Below are positions 1 through 7,196 of a stretch of 11,171 nt of DNA, piece by piece. The position numbers and the translations under genes were made by a program. Location: assembly GCA_024640745.1 (NCBI GenBank), contig JAHEEL010000059.1, forward strand, positions 1 through 11,171, written 5' to 3'. The notes under the pieces were generated by a model, which saw only the letters and a list, made by a program, of their open reading frames with translations, ran no database searches and had not been told where the DNA came from. Positions within the stretch are counted from its first letter, which is position 1, and each line of letters starts with the position of its first letter. Source of the DNA: Actinomycetes bacterium. GTDB taxonomy: Bacteria; Actinomycetota; Acidimicrobiia; Spongiisociales; UBA5794.

Positions 1-22
1 CTGTCGTTTCTGCTTCGGGCGG

Positions 23-997
23 CTACTGCATCGAGCTGCGGATGGTCTCCACGATCCGGTCGGCCGATGGGATTGCCATGTCTTCAATGGCATCTGCCGC
101 CGGGAGGGGAATGTGTGGTGTGGTGATGCGCACGATGGGGCCGTCGAGGTCCCAGAAGCACTCATCGGCCACGATCGAGGCAACCTCGGCTCCCCATCCG
201 CATAGGCGGGGGTTCTCTTCGACCGTGAACAGCCTGCCGGTCCTGGCCACCGAGGACGCCACCGTCGTGACGTCGAGTGGCACCAGGGTCCGCAGGTCGA
301 TCACGTCGACCGAGATCCCCTCACGGGCGAGGATATCCGCGGCCTCGACGGCCTTCGGAACCATCGCCGCCAGAGCCACAATGGTGGCGTCGCTTCCCGT
401 TCGCACGGTCGTAGCGCGTCCGAGCACATCGACGAGCTCGCCGTCCGGCACTTCGCCCTTGGTGGCAAACAATGCCTTGTGCTCGAGAAAGATCACCGGA
501 TCGGGGTCGCGGATCGCCCCTGCCATCAATCCGACCACATCGACCGGCGTGGACGGGGCCACAACCTTGAGGCCTGGGATGGCCATGGCCCAATTCTCGA
601 CGCTCTGGGAGTGTTGCCCGCCGAAGCGTGATCCGCCGCCGTTCGCCGAGCGCAACACGAGGGGGAGTTCGATCTGACCGCCCGTCATGTAGCGGGTCTT
701 GGCGATCTGGTTGGCCACGATGTCCCAACACGTGGCGAGGAAGTCGCTGAACATGATCTCGCCGATGGGGCGGAGTCCGTTCATGGCGGCACCCATGACC
801 ATGCCGGTGATCGCTTCTTCGGAGATGGGCGTGTCGCGAACTCGACGGGGCCCGAAGCGCTCGCGCAGTCCCTGCGTGGTCTTGAAGACACCGCCGGCCT
901 CGGCGACGTCCTCGCCGATCAACAGCACGCGCTCGTCGCGCGCCATCTCCTGGGCGATGCCTCGGGCCACTGCCTCGCGATAGGTCAGCGTCGCCAT
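23..997 (-). CDS. TPP-dependent 2-oxo acid/acetoin dehydrogenase E1, beta subunit
   Basis: Beta subunit (324 aa) of a cytoplasmic heterotetrameric E1 enzyme that decarboxylates a 2-oxo acid or cleaves acetoin with TPP and passes the acyl group to a lipoyl E2. Visible features: the N-terminal pyrimidine-binding domain with the PISE motif, whose Glu60 is the expected contact to the TPP pyrimidine; a GGQHSQS segment (His129) followed by PGLKVVAPSTP, typical of PDH/acetoin E1 beta; then the transketolase C-terminal domain with VEENPRLCGWGAE. The start is placed at position 997 because GGAGGT lies five bases upstream (1003-1008). The frame stays open to an ATG at 1018, but that only adds seven unlikely residues. 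The gene overlaps the alpha-subunit stop by 13 bases, so translation is probably coupled. The substrate (pyruvate, acetoin or another oxo acid) cannot be decided from this sequence. Confidence 0.93.
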   Translation of the reverse strand: MATLTYREAVARGIAQEMARDERVLLIGEDVAEAGGVFKTTQGLRERFGPRRVRDTPISEEAITGMVMGAAMNGLRPIGEIMFSDFLATCWDIVANQIAKTRYMTGGQIELPLVLRSANGGGSRFGGQHSQSVENWAMAIPGLKVVAPSTPVDVVGLMAGAIRDPDPVIFLEHKALFATKGEVPDGELVDVLGRATTVRTGSDATIVALAAMVPKAVEAADILAREGISVDVIDLRTLVPLDVTTVASSVARTGRLFTVEENPRLCGWGAEVASIVADECFWDLDGPIVRITTPHIPLPAADAIEDMAIPSADRIVETIRSSMQ

Positions 998-2016
998 GAT
1001 GAACCTCCGTCCGCCCACAGGTCCGTCATGAGGACCGCTTCACCCGGTTCTGCAGATACCTTGGCCGCTTCCGTGGCCGCGTCGATCTCGGCACGAGCGG
1101 CTTCCTCGATGCGATCGAGATCGGCGGCTGGGAATCCCAGCTTCTCCAACCTCGCCCGGTAGATGACGAGCGGATCCTTCTCCATCCATTCCTCGACCTC
1201 GCCGGCGGGCCGATACTTGCCGGGGTCGGCTCGTGAATGCCCATAGTGTCGGTAGGTCTGGGCCTCGATCAGAGAGGGCCCCTCGCCGGCGCGGGCCCGG
1301 TCGATGACACTGAGCGCCGCTTCGTACACGGCGTCGGCGTCGTTTCCGTCGACGATGATGCGGTCGAGCCCATAGGACGCGGCGCGATCGGCTGCCGGAT
1401 TCGGTACCGCGGTGACCGAGGAGATCGGCGTGTACTCCATGTAGAGGTTGTTCTCGCAGACGTAGACGACCGGGAGGCCCCACACGGCGGCGATGTTGAG
1501 CGACTCGTGAAAGGCCCCGATATTGGTGGTGCCATCGCCGAAGAAGCACACGGTCACCTGACCGGTGCCTCGCTCTTGGGATGCCCAAGCTGCGCCGGCC
1601 GCCACGGGGAGGTGGGCTCCGACGATCGCGTACGAGCCCATGGCGTGGTGCTCGACGTCGGTGAGATGCATCGAGCCGCCCTTGCCGCGACAACAACCCG
1701 ACTCGCGCCCGAGGAGCTCGCCCATCAGCGAGGCCATCGGTGCTCCGCGCAGCAGCGTGTGATTGTGACCTCGATAGGTGCAGAACACCATGTCGTCGTC
1801 GCGCATGGCGGTTGAGAAGCCGGCAGCCACCGCTTCCTGCCCGGTGCCGAGGTGGGTCGTCCCCTTGACGAGGCCACTCATGAACAAGTCGTAGGCACGC
1901 TTCTCGAATACTCGCGCCCGCCACATTGCCGAGTACATCGCTCGGCGAGCCTCGGTGGGGATTCCAGACGCGGGTCTCGGGTTCGGGGCCGTTCCGGCGC
2001 CCGATGTGTCGATCAT
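985..2016 (-). CDS. TPP-dependent 2-oxo acid/acetoin dehydrogenase E1, alpha subunit
   Basis: Alpha subunit (343 aa) of the same E1 enzyme; it binds the TPP diphosphate and magnesium. The classic TPP motif runs from GDG (residues 160-162) to ENN (188-190). Other family marks are HLGTGQEA near residue 55, RGKGGSMHLTD (110-120) and the loop TYRHYGHSRADPGKYR (254-269), which corresponds to the phosphorylation-loop region of E1 alpha. Length is normal for the bacterial heterotetrameric type. The ATG at 2016 is preceded by GAGGAGGG, a strong ribosome site. It is the first gene of a two-gene operon with the beta subunit. The 136-base gap to the divergent MFS gene holds a palindrome shared with the transketolase operon. 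No E2 or E3 gene lies in the window; they may lie beyond position 1 or elsewhere in the genome. Confidence 0.93.
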   Translation of the reverse strand: MIDTSGAGTAPNPRPASGIPTEARRAMYSAMWRARVFEKRAYDLFMSGLVKGTTHLGTGQEAVAAGFSTAMRDDDMVFCTYRGHNHTLLRGAPMASLMGELLGRESGCCRGKGGSMHLTDVEHHAMGSYAIVGAHLPVAAGAAWASQERGTGQVTVCFFGDGTTNIGAFHESLNIAAVWGLPVVYVCENNLYMEYTPISSVTAVPNPAADRAASYGLDRIIVDGNDADAVYEAALSVIDRARAGEGPSLIEAQTYRHYGHSRADPGKYRPAGEVEEWMEKDPLVIYRARLEKLGFPAADLDRIEEAARAEIDAATEAAKVSAEPGEAVLMTDLWADGGSSWRR

Positions 2017-2101
2017 GGATCCCTCCTCGCGCGGTCAGACGTCAACGCGGAACGTGCGCGCACGCTACCCCTCCGGTTGGCGCATCGGACCTCACCTGCA
2101 T

Positions 2102-2120
2102 ATCATCGATTATCGAAGAT
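2102..2120. promoter_or_regulatory. Palindromic operator candidate A
   Basis: The core TCGAT-T-ATCGA (2106-2116) is a perfect odd-centred palindrome. The three outer base pairs on each side (2102-2104 with 2118-2120) also match, giving a 19-base palindrome with one mismatched pair. It lies between divergent genes, its centre 95 bases upstream of the E1 alpha start and 42 bases upstream of the MFS1 start, so one bound regulator could act on both. Twelve bases (2105-2116) recur exactly at 8509-8520, upstream of the cupin/transketolase operon. The regulator family is unknown. Confidence 0.6.
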
Positions 2121-2152
2121 TAGCCGGTCTCGGGGCGAAAGGTCGAACCCAC

Positions 2153-3370
2153 ATGCCCGCATCCAGCATGCCTCGACCCGCCCTGCGGGGTGAACGCGGC
2201 ATCAGGTTGCGGATCATCGCGGCGTCGATTCTCACCATCACGGTAGCCATTCTGCCGGGCTTCCTCCCGGGTGCACTGTCCGTACAGCTGGCCGATTCAC
2301 TCGGTATCGCCGAGGCGGGTGTCGGATTGATCGTCGGAGCCTTCTTCGGCATGTCGGCGCTTGCGTCCCCCCGGCTCGGCCGGATCGTTGAGCGGCTGGG
2401 CTGGGCACCGGCGATGCGGGGAGCGGCCCTCGGTGCGGCGGCAACGCTGCTGCTCACCCCGCTGCTGGGTCGCTCCGTGGCGATGCTGGGTGTCGTGACC
2501 GTCGTTGGAGGTCTCTTCCTCGCTCTCGCCCATCCGGCGGTCAATCTCGGCATCGCCCGGTGCACCAAGGTCCGACGGCAAGGCCTGGCCTACGGCTTCA
2601 AGCACGGCGCGATCCCGGCCGCCACGGCCATTGCCGGACTCGGCCTTCCCATCGTCGCAATCCCACTCGGCTGGCAGTGGGTGTATGTGATGTGCGCTGC
2701 CCTTGCCATCGTGGCTGCTGCCCTCGTGCCGACCACGCCCGGCTCATACGAAGTCGAACGCGATAGCCAGAGCGAGGAGGAGACGCCGGGTATCCGTACC
2801 TCCCCCCTGTCGCTGCTCGTCGTGATGGCGGTCGGGGCCGGACTCGGGATCTTCGGCATGGATGCCCTCGCGACCTTCCTCGTACCGTACGCCGTCGATG
2901 TGGGCTTCGGCGAGGGTGCCGCCGGCGTGCTGCTCGCCGCCGGGAGCGCGCTCGGCATTCTCACGCGCGTCATCATGGGATGGCTGATCGACCGCAGGAC
3001 CGCAGGCGGCCTGGCCACGGTCGCAACGTTCCTTGCCCTGGGAGCCGCCGGCATCGGACTCCTCGCGACCGGCTCGGATCCAGCGATCATCGTCGGATCG
3101 CTGTTCGCGTTCACGTTTGGCTGGGGATGGTCGGGCCTGTTCACCTTCGCGGTTGTGCGCCGAAACCCCGGGGCGCCGGCGGCGGCCACCGGCATCACGA
3201 TGACCGGCATCTACGTCGGCGCGGCGGTGGGGCCTGCCGTGTTCGGCTTCGTCGCCGAGGCGTCGTTCACGGCCGCCTGGGTCATCATGAGCGGCGCCTT
3301 GGCCTGGGGCGCCGTGTTGATGACGGTGGCGCTGCTCAAGGACCGGGGCCGGGCTGCGCGGTCGGTGTGA
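2153..3370 (+). CDS. MFS transporter, 12-TM type (MFS1)
   Basis: Major facilitator superfamily membrane carrier of about 405 aa with roughly twelve hydrophobic segments, split by a charged central loop (YEVERDSQSEEETPG) between the two six-helix halves. After the first loop, SPRLGRIVERLGW sits where the family has its loop 2-3 motif. The frame is open back to 1955, but that extension would run antisense into the E1 alpha gene and adds Arg-rich, non-membrane sequence. The ATG at 2153, followed by a short basic N-terminus (RPALRGERGIRLR) and helix 1, is therefore preferred; only a weak AAAGG precedes it. It is paralogous to MFS2 (3336-4505): both carry the identical segment AFTFGWGWSGLFTFAVVR, encoded partly by identical DNA. 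Its substrate is unknown; the neighbours suggest a small organic acid or sugar derivative. The last 35 bases overlap MFS2 tail to tail. Confidence 0.88.
   Translation: MPASSMPRPALRGERGIRLRIIAASILTITVAILPGFLPGALSVQLADSLGIAEAGVGLIVGAFFGMSALASPRLGRIVERLGWAPAMRGAALGAAATLLLTPLLGRSVAMLGVVTVVGGLFLALAHPAVNLGIARCTKVRRQGLAYGFKHGAIPAATAIAGLGLPIVAIPLGWQWVYVMCAALAIVAAALVPTTPGSYEVERDSQSEEETPGIRTSPLSLLVVMAVGAGLGIFGMDALATFLVPYAVDVGFGEGAAGVLLAAGSALGILTRVIMGWLIDRRTAGGLATVATFLALGAAGIGLLATGSDPAIIVGSLFAFTFGWGWSGLFTFAVVRRNPGAPAAATGITMTGIYVGAAVGPAVFGFVAEASFTAAWVIMSGALAWGAVLMTVALLKDRGRAARSV
3107..3150 (+). repeat. 44-base inverted repeat, copy 1 (within MFS1)
   Basis: These 44 bases are identical to the reverse complement of 3571-3614, by direct reading. 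In MFS1 they encode residues 319-333 (AFTFGWGWSGLFTFA). The two copies point toward each other, separated by 420 bases. Flanking DNA is much less alike, so the block of identity has fairly sharp edges. Confidence 0.9.
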
Positions 3371-4505
3371 CACTTCGTTGCTTGCGAACGTAGACCATCA
3401 GACCGGCGCCAAGGAGCAGCGCGCCGGTCGACAGCCAGTACGCCGCACCGAAGGAGACTCGTTCGGCGACGATGCCGAAGATCACCGGTCCGAGCGCAGC
3501 GCCCAGGAACTTGCCGGTTTGCGGGATGCCCCATGCCGCCGCGGGGGCATCGGGGTTGTCCCTCACCACTGCGAAGGTGAACAGGCCCGACCATCCCCAG
3601 CCAAACGTGAACGCAAGCAGCCCGCCGAGGATCAAGCCGGCGCGCCCGCCGAGGTTCAGGATCACGACCCCGAGGGCCCCGATGCACATCATCACGGCAA
3701 TCACGACGAGGTCGGCCTGGGACACCCGATCGATGGCTCTCCCTGCGATGAGCCTGGCAAGAATGCCGCAGAAGCCGCCCGCTGCCAGGAGCAGACCGGC
3801 GATTTGCTCCTCCACGCCGATCGAGACCGAGAAGGCAACGAAGAACGACCCGAGGGGATCTGCCGCACCGATGCCGAAGCCCACGGCCAGGGCGAGGATG
3901 ATCAGGAGATAGGTCGGTGTCGACGGCTTCCCCTTCGAGCGGTCGACGGCGGATGGGCGGGGAGTGAGCGTGCAGGGTCCCTCTCTCCCGGGAATCACGG
4001 CAACGGTGACGAGCGCCACGACTGCGGCAATCCGGAATGCCCAAGCCCAGCCGATGGTGAAGGCGAGCGTCGGCACGGCCAAGCCTGCCAGGAACATTGC
4101 GGCGGGCACACATGCATGCTTCACCCCGAAGATCCATCCGTGACGCTGCGGCACCACGCATCGAGCAACAGCGAGGTTCGAGGCGGTCTGCACGAGGGAG
4201 CTGGCGATGCCGGCGGCGGCGAAGGCCAGGGCAATGACGGGCACGCCGGATGCAAACCAGCCGACCATCCCGAGTGCAGCCGCGGACAGCAGCGTGGCAA
4301 CGCGCAGTCCGTTCGCCCACCCCAAGCGCTCCGAAGCGCGCCCTGCCGCGGGCGAGACGAGCGCGGCCATCGCGAAGAAGATGCCGATGACGACGCCCAG
4401 CCCGGTCACCGTCAGCCCGGTGTCGTCTCCGATCTGAACGATGAGCGCTGCGAGCAGGAAGTTGGGCAGCATCGCGACGATGGTCGCGACGAGTGCCGGC
4501 GCCAC
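3336..4505 (-). CDS. MFS transporter, 12-TM type (MFS2)
   Basis: Second MFS carrier (389 aa from the GTG at 4505) and last gene of the six-gene operon, 40 bases after the MBL stop. About twelve hydrophobic segments are seen, with a polar linker near residues 175-195 (PRPSAVDRSKGKPST) between the halves. SPAAGRASERLGW matches the loop after helix 2 in MFS1, and the shared block AFTFGWGWSGLFTFAVVR is followed by DNPDAPAAAWGIPQTGKFLGAALGP. Overall similarity to MFS1 is clear but moderate; I estimate a third of residues by eye. The start is uncertain: GTG 4505 is the first possible start in the frame after the MBL stop, no ribosome site precedes it, and it begins almost inside helix 1. Upstream in-frame codons would encode a typical basic MFS N-terminus but contain no start codon. 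Likely imports the compound metabolised by the operon; inference only. Confidence 0.86.
   Translation of the reverse strand: MAPALVATIVAMLPNFLLAALIVQIGDDTGLTVTGLGVVIGIFFAMAALVSPAAGRASERLGWANGLRVATLLSAAALGMVGWFASGVPVIALAFAAAGIASSLVQTASNLAVARCVVPQRHGWIFGVKHACVPAAMFLAGLAVPTLAFTIGWAWAFRIAAVVALVTVAVIPGREGPCTLTPRPSAVDRSKGKPSTPTYLLIILALAVGFGIGAADPLGSFFVAFSVSIGVEEQIAGLLLAAGGFCGILARLIAGRAIDRVSQADLVVIAVMMCIGALGVVILNLGGRAGLILGGLLAFTFGWGWSGLFTFAVVRDNPDAPAAAWGIPQTGKFLGAALGPVIFGIVAERVSFGAAYWLSTGALLLGAGLMVYVRKQRSVTPTAQPGPGP
3571..3614 (-). repeat. 44-base inverted repeat, copy 2 (within MFS2)
   Basis: Reverse-complement partner of 3107-3150, encoding the same 15-residue segment in MFS2 (residues 298-312). 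Synonymous positions that could differ, such as the TTT among TTC codons for Phe and the GGA among GGC codons for Gly, are the same in both copies. Confidence 0.9.
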
Positions 4506-4545
4506 ACCGCGCCACGCAACGGTGCGCGCTGCGAGGGGCTTGCGA

Positions 4546-5397
4546 CTACGCGGTGAGCTTGTCGTAGAGGGATCCAGCGTTGTAGGAGTTGATGTAGTCC
4601 ATCATGTACTCCTGCCCGATGTCGACCGGGTAGCGGTCCTTGAATTCGACGCGTTCGACGGTCTCTTCGCGGGTCCAGCCCTTGGCCACGGCGACGGCGA
4701 CTGCCGTCTTCCACTCCATCAAGACGGCTCGTTGGGTCGCGAGATAGGCGGTGGTGGTGACCGGTCCGTGGCCGGGGATGATGAAGTCGACGTCGAGCTC
4801 ACCGATTCGATCGAGCGCGTCGAGCCACTGATCCACATTCGACGTCATGAGCCAGGTCTGGCATTCACTGAAGATCGTGTCCCCCGTGAAGACCGCACGC
4901 TCTTCCGGCACGTAGACGGCGATCTGGCCCGGGGTGTGGCCGGGCGTGTGGATCAGCTCGAAAGTGTGGTCGCCAACCCGCAAGGTGAGGTCGCCGTTGA
5001 AGACGATCTGTGCCTTGTTCGGATCGGCGTAGTACACCTCGCGGTCGGGGAAGATCGCCTCGCCTTCCGGGTCGTCGGTCGGCAGGGCCTCCTTCGCGTA
5101 GGCGAACGGATCGAGCTCGGGGCCGACCACCATGAAGTTGTCGTACACGCCCTGGTGATGCACCACCGTGGGGCCGCCTTTGAAGTAGTAGTTGCCGAAG
5201 ATGTGGTCGACGTGGTGCTCCGTGTTGATGAGATAGCGCAGCGGCCCGTGCGATTCGGCCAGCTTCCGCATCTCGACCGCCTTGGTCGGCAGCTGCGGCG
5301 TGTCGATGATCACGACGCCATCCGACGTCACCACGAAGCTCGGGTTGCATCCGCGGACCTTGGTCTCGGTGAATATGGTCGGCGTTACGTTCTCCAT
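4546..5397 (-). CDS. Metallo-beta-lactamase-fold hydrolase with Glu in the first metal-ligand position
   Basis: Cytoplasmic MBL-fold metallohydrolase of 283 aa, no signal peptide. The fold's metal motifs appear in order: E60-H-H62-V-D64-H65 in place of the usual HxHxDH; His154 in TPGHTPGQ; Asp173 in FTGDT; His210 in IPGHGP. All ligands are present except that the first His is Glu. Family members hydrolyse lactones, thioesters or other esters; beta-lactamase activity is not implied. In this operon a lactonase or ester hydrolase acting after the SDR would fit, but that is inference. The ATG at 5397 has AGAGG seven bases upstream. It follows the SDR by 31 bases and precedes MFS2 by 40. Confidence 0.88.
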   Translation of the reverse strand: MENVTPTIFTETKVRGCNPSFVVTSDGVVIIDTPQLPTKAVEMRKLAESHGPLRYLINTEHHVDHIFGNYYFKGGPTVVHHQGVYDNFMVVGPELDPFAYAKEALPTDDPEGEAIFPDREVYYADPNKAQIVFNGDLTLRVGDHTFELIHTPGHTPGQIAVYVPEERAVFTGDTIFSECQTWLMTSNVDQWLDALDRIGELDVDFIIPGHGPVTTTAYLATQRAVLMEWKTAVAVAVAKGWTREETVERVEFKDRYPVDIGQEYMMDYINSYNAGSLYDKLTA

Positions 5398-5428
5398 GGA
5401 AAGGCCTCTCGTCTCGTTCTCTCGGGTC

Positions 5429-6214
5429 TCATTGCGTTGCCGTCAGCCCGCCGTCGATTCCGAGGATCTGACCCGTCACGAATGACGACGCGTCCGATGC
5501 GAACAACAGCACCGGTCCGATGAGATCGCTTGGCTCCCCGACGCGTCCAATGGGGATGCGACTGACGATGCTCGCCTTGAAGTCGGGATCCTCCAACAGC
5601 ATGGCCACTTGGGGGGTGTCGACGAACGTCGGGGCGATGGCGTTGACGGTGATTCCGTGCTTCGCCCACTCGGTCGCCCATTGCCGGGTGAGGGAACTGA
5701 TCGCTCCCTTGGCGGCAACGTACGCCGAGTAGCCGGCGTTGATGCCGAGGTTGGCGCGGACCGACGATATGTTGATCACCCTGCCGCCATTCCCCAGCTC
5801 GATCATGGCCTTGACGGCCGCCTGGGTGGGCAGCACCGTGGCGCGCACGTTCAGCTCCATGATCCAGTCCCACTCGGGAATCGGGTAGTCCTGCGCTTCG
5901 AAGAGGACCTTGCCGGCGCCGCCGCCGACGGCGTTGATGATCACGTCGAGCCGGCCGAAGTGGTCGACCGTCTCGGCTACGGCGCGATCGGCGTCGTCCT
6001 TGTTCGTGAGGTCGGCCGCGACCGCCAGCGGCTCCGAGCCCACTTCCCGGATGCGGCTACAGGTGCGTTCCAGGCCGTCACCGTCGCGATCGATCACCGA
6101 CACCCTTGCGCCGGCCTCACAGACGCCTGCGGCGAGCGCGGAGCCGATCCCGCCGCTGCCTCCGGGGATCATGACGACCTTCCCATCGAGCTTGAACATG
6201 TCGGTTTGGCTCAT
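5429..6214 (-). CDS. SDR-family NAD(P)-dependent oxidoreductase
   Basis: Classical short-chain dehydrogenase/reductase (261 aa, normal length), reversibly oxidising an alcohol or hydroxyl of a small substrate. Seen in order: nucleotide-binding GGSGGIG (18-24) after LDGKVVMIP; an acidic IDRD (41-44) at the end of the second strand, which usually favours NAD over NADP; NAVGG (94-98, usually NNAG); Asn122 in ELNVRA; catalytic Ser150/151 in INISSVRA; and Y165-VAA-K169. The C-terminal GRVGEPSDLIGPVLLFASDASSFVTGQILGIDGG is typical of the gluconate 5-dehydrogenase/3-oxoacyl-reductase-like branch. The frame is open to 6352, but the ATG at 6214 has AAAGGA upstream and begins at the proper family N-terminus. 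It lies between the transketolase C-half (34 bases) and the MBL gene (31 bases), so it probably acts in the same pathway. Substrate unknown. Confidence 0.9.
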   Translation of the reverse strand: MSQTDMFKLDGKVVMIPGGSGGIGSALAAGVCEAGARVSVIDRDGDGLERTCSRIREVGSEPLAVAADLTNKDDADRAVAETVDHFGRLDVIINAVGGGAGKVLFEAQDYPIPEWDWIMELNVRATVLPTQAAVKAMIELGNGGRVINISSVRANLGINAGYSAYVAAKGAISSLTRQWATEWAKHGITVNAIAPTFVDTPQVAMLLEDPDFKASIVSRIPIGRVGEPSDLIGPVLLFASDASSFVTGQILGIDGGLTATQ

Positions 6215-6248
6215 AGCCGTCCTTTCCGGGACGTCGCGTTCTGTTGTT

Positions 6249-7196
6249 CTACCGGTTGGCGGCCGCTGCGCGGATGGCGTCGGCCGTCTTCTCCGCCGAG
6301 ATCCCGTACTTGTCGAGGAGCGGTCCGTCCGGTCCCGACTCTCCAAACACATCCTGCAGTCCGTGCAGGATCATCGGCGTTGGAGCATTGACGGCAAGGG
6401 CCTCCGCAACGGCTCCGCCGAGGCCCCCGACGACCGTGTGTTCCTCGCTGGTCACGACCAGGCCGGTCTTCCTTGCTGCCGCAACGACCGCGTCGACGTC
6501 GAGCGGTTTGACCGTCGGTACATGCACGAGGTGTACGTCGATCCCCTCGAGCGCCAGCGCTTCGGCAGCCTCCAGCGCGCGAGCGGTCTGCGTCCCGGTC
6601 GAGAAGACCGTTACATCGGTTCCTTCCCGCACGGTGACGGCTTTCCCGAGGACGAACTCGTAGTCGTCGTCGAAGATGATCGGCGTGTTTGGGCGGTTGA
6701 GCCGGAAGTAGACGGGGCCGTCGTAGTCGATGATCGCTCTGAGCGCGCTTCGGGTCTCGACTTCGTCGACGGGGGCGACGACGGTCATGTTGGCCATGGC
6801 CCGCATGATCGAGATGTCGTCGAACATCAGGTGGGTCTTGCCGGTCATGCCGGCAAGCAGGCCTGCGTAGCCGCCCATCAGCTTGACGTTCGCCTTCGGC
6901 TGAGCGATCAAGACCCTGATCGAGTCGTGTGCCCGCGAGACGATGAAGCACGAGAACGTGCTGACGATTGGGATGAGCCCGAGTGTCGACATCCCGGCGG
7001 CCATACCGAGCATGTTCTGCTCGGTGATCCCCATCTGAAAGAACCGCTCGGGGTGCGCGGCTTCGAACAGCGAGGTGTAGGTGGAACTTCCGGTGTCGCC
7101 GTCGAGTACGACGATGCGGTCGTCCTCGTCGGCGAGTTCGGTGATCGTCTCGCCGAATACCAGGCGGAGCGCCTTGCCTTGGGCGAGGGCCGTCAT
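6249..7196 (-). CDS. Split transketolase, C-terminal subunit
   Basis: Pyrimidine-binding and C-terminal domains of a two-protein transketolase (315 aa). GITEQNM holds Glu59, the conserved Glu that activates TPP. GKTHLMFDDISIMRAM corresponds to the substrate-side loop, VYFRLNRP follows, and the C-terminal domain carries TSEEHTVVGGLGGAVAE and FGESG. With the N-subunit it would transfer a two-carbon ketol unit between a ketose and an aldose in the cytoplasm. The ATG overlaps the stop of the N-subunit as ATGA, and AAGGAGG gives a near-perfect ribosome site six bases upstream, so 1:1 coupled synthesis is expected. Split transketolases occur both as housekeeping enzymes and in specialised sugar catabolism (for example apulose 4-phosphate or 6-deoxy-6-sulfofructose cleavage). 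The operon context favours a specialised role, which is inference. Confidence 0.92.
   Translation of the reverse strand: MTALAQGKALRLVFGETITELADEDDRIVVLDGDTGSSTYTSLFEAAHPERFFQMGITEQNMLGMAAGMSTLGLIPIVSTFSCFIVSRAHDSIRVLIAQPKANVKLMGGYAGLLAGMTGKTHLMFDDISIMRAMANMTVVAPVDEVETRSALRAIIDYDGPVYFRLNRPNTPIIFDDDYEFVLGKAVTVREGTDVTVFSTGTQTARALEAAEALALEGIDVHLVHVPTVKPLDVDAVVAAARKTGLVVTSEEHTVVGGLGGAVAEALAVNAPTPMILHGLQDVFGESGPDGPLLDKYGISAEKTADAIRAAAANR

Larger units (their letters stand above)
23..2016 (-). other. Predicted E1 alpha-beta operon
   Basis: The two E1 genes lie on one strand with a 13-base overlap, and the ribosome site of the beta gene sits inside the alpha coding sequence. Only 22 bases remain downstream before the window edge, without a terminator-like hairpin, so further genes such as E2/E3 may follow outside the window. 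Confidence 0.8.

Noticed and set aside
1955..2152. N-terminal extension of MFS1 to position 1955
   Set aside because: It would overlap the start of E1 alpha, cover the shared palindrome, and add soluble basic sequence not typical of MFS N-termini.
3211..4515. Minus-strand open frame of 434 codons overlapping MFS2 in another frame
   Set aside because: Arg-rich composition without hydrophobic helices; the alternative frame encodes a clear 12-TM carrier.
3378..4556. Plus-strand open frame of 392 codons opposite MFS2
   Set aside because: Glu/His/Gly-rich, no membrane or domain pattern; a mirror of the MFS2 coding frame.
4441..5523. Plus-strand open frame of 360 codons opposite the MBL gene
   Set aside because: Antisense to a gene with a full set of MBL motifs; no family features of its own.
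6215..6352. N-terminal extension of the SDR gene to 6352
   Set aside because: It runs into the transketolase C-subunit and adds 46 Arg/Thr-rich residues; ATG 6214 has a ribosome site and the usual SDR N-terminus.
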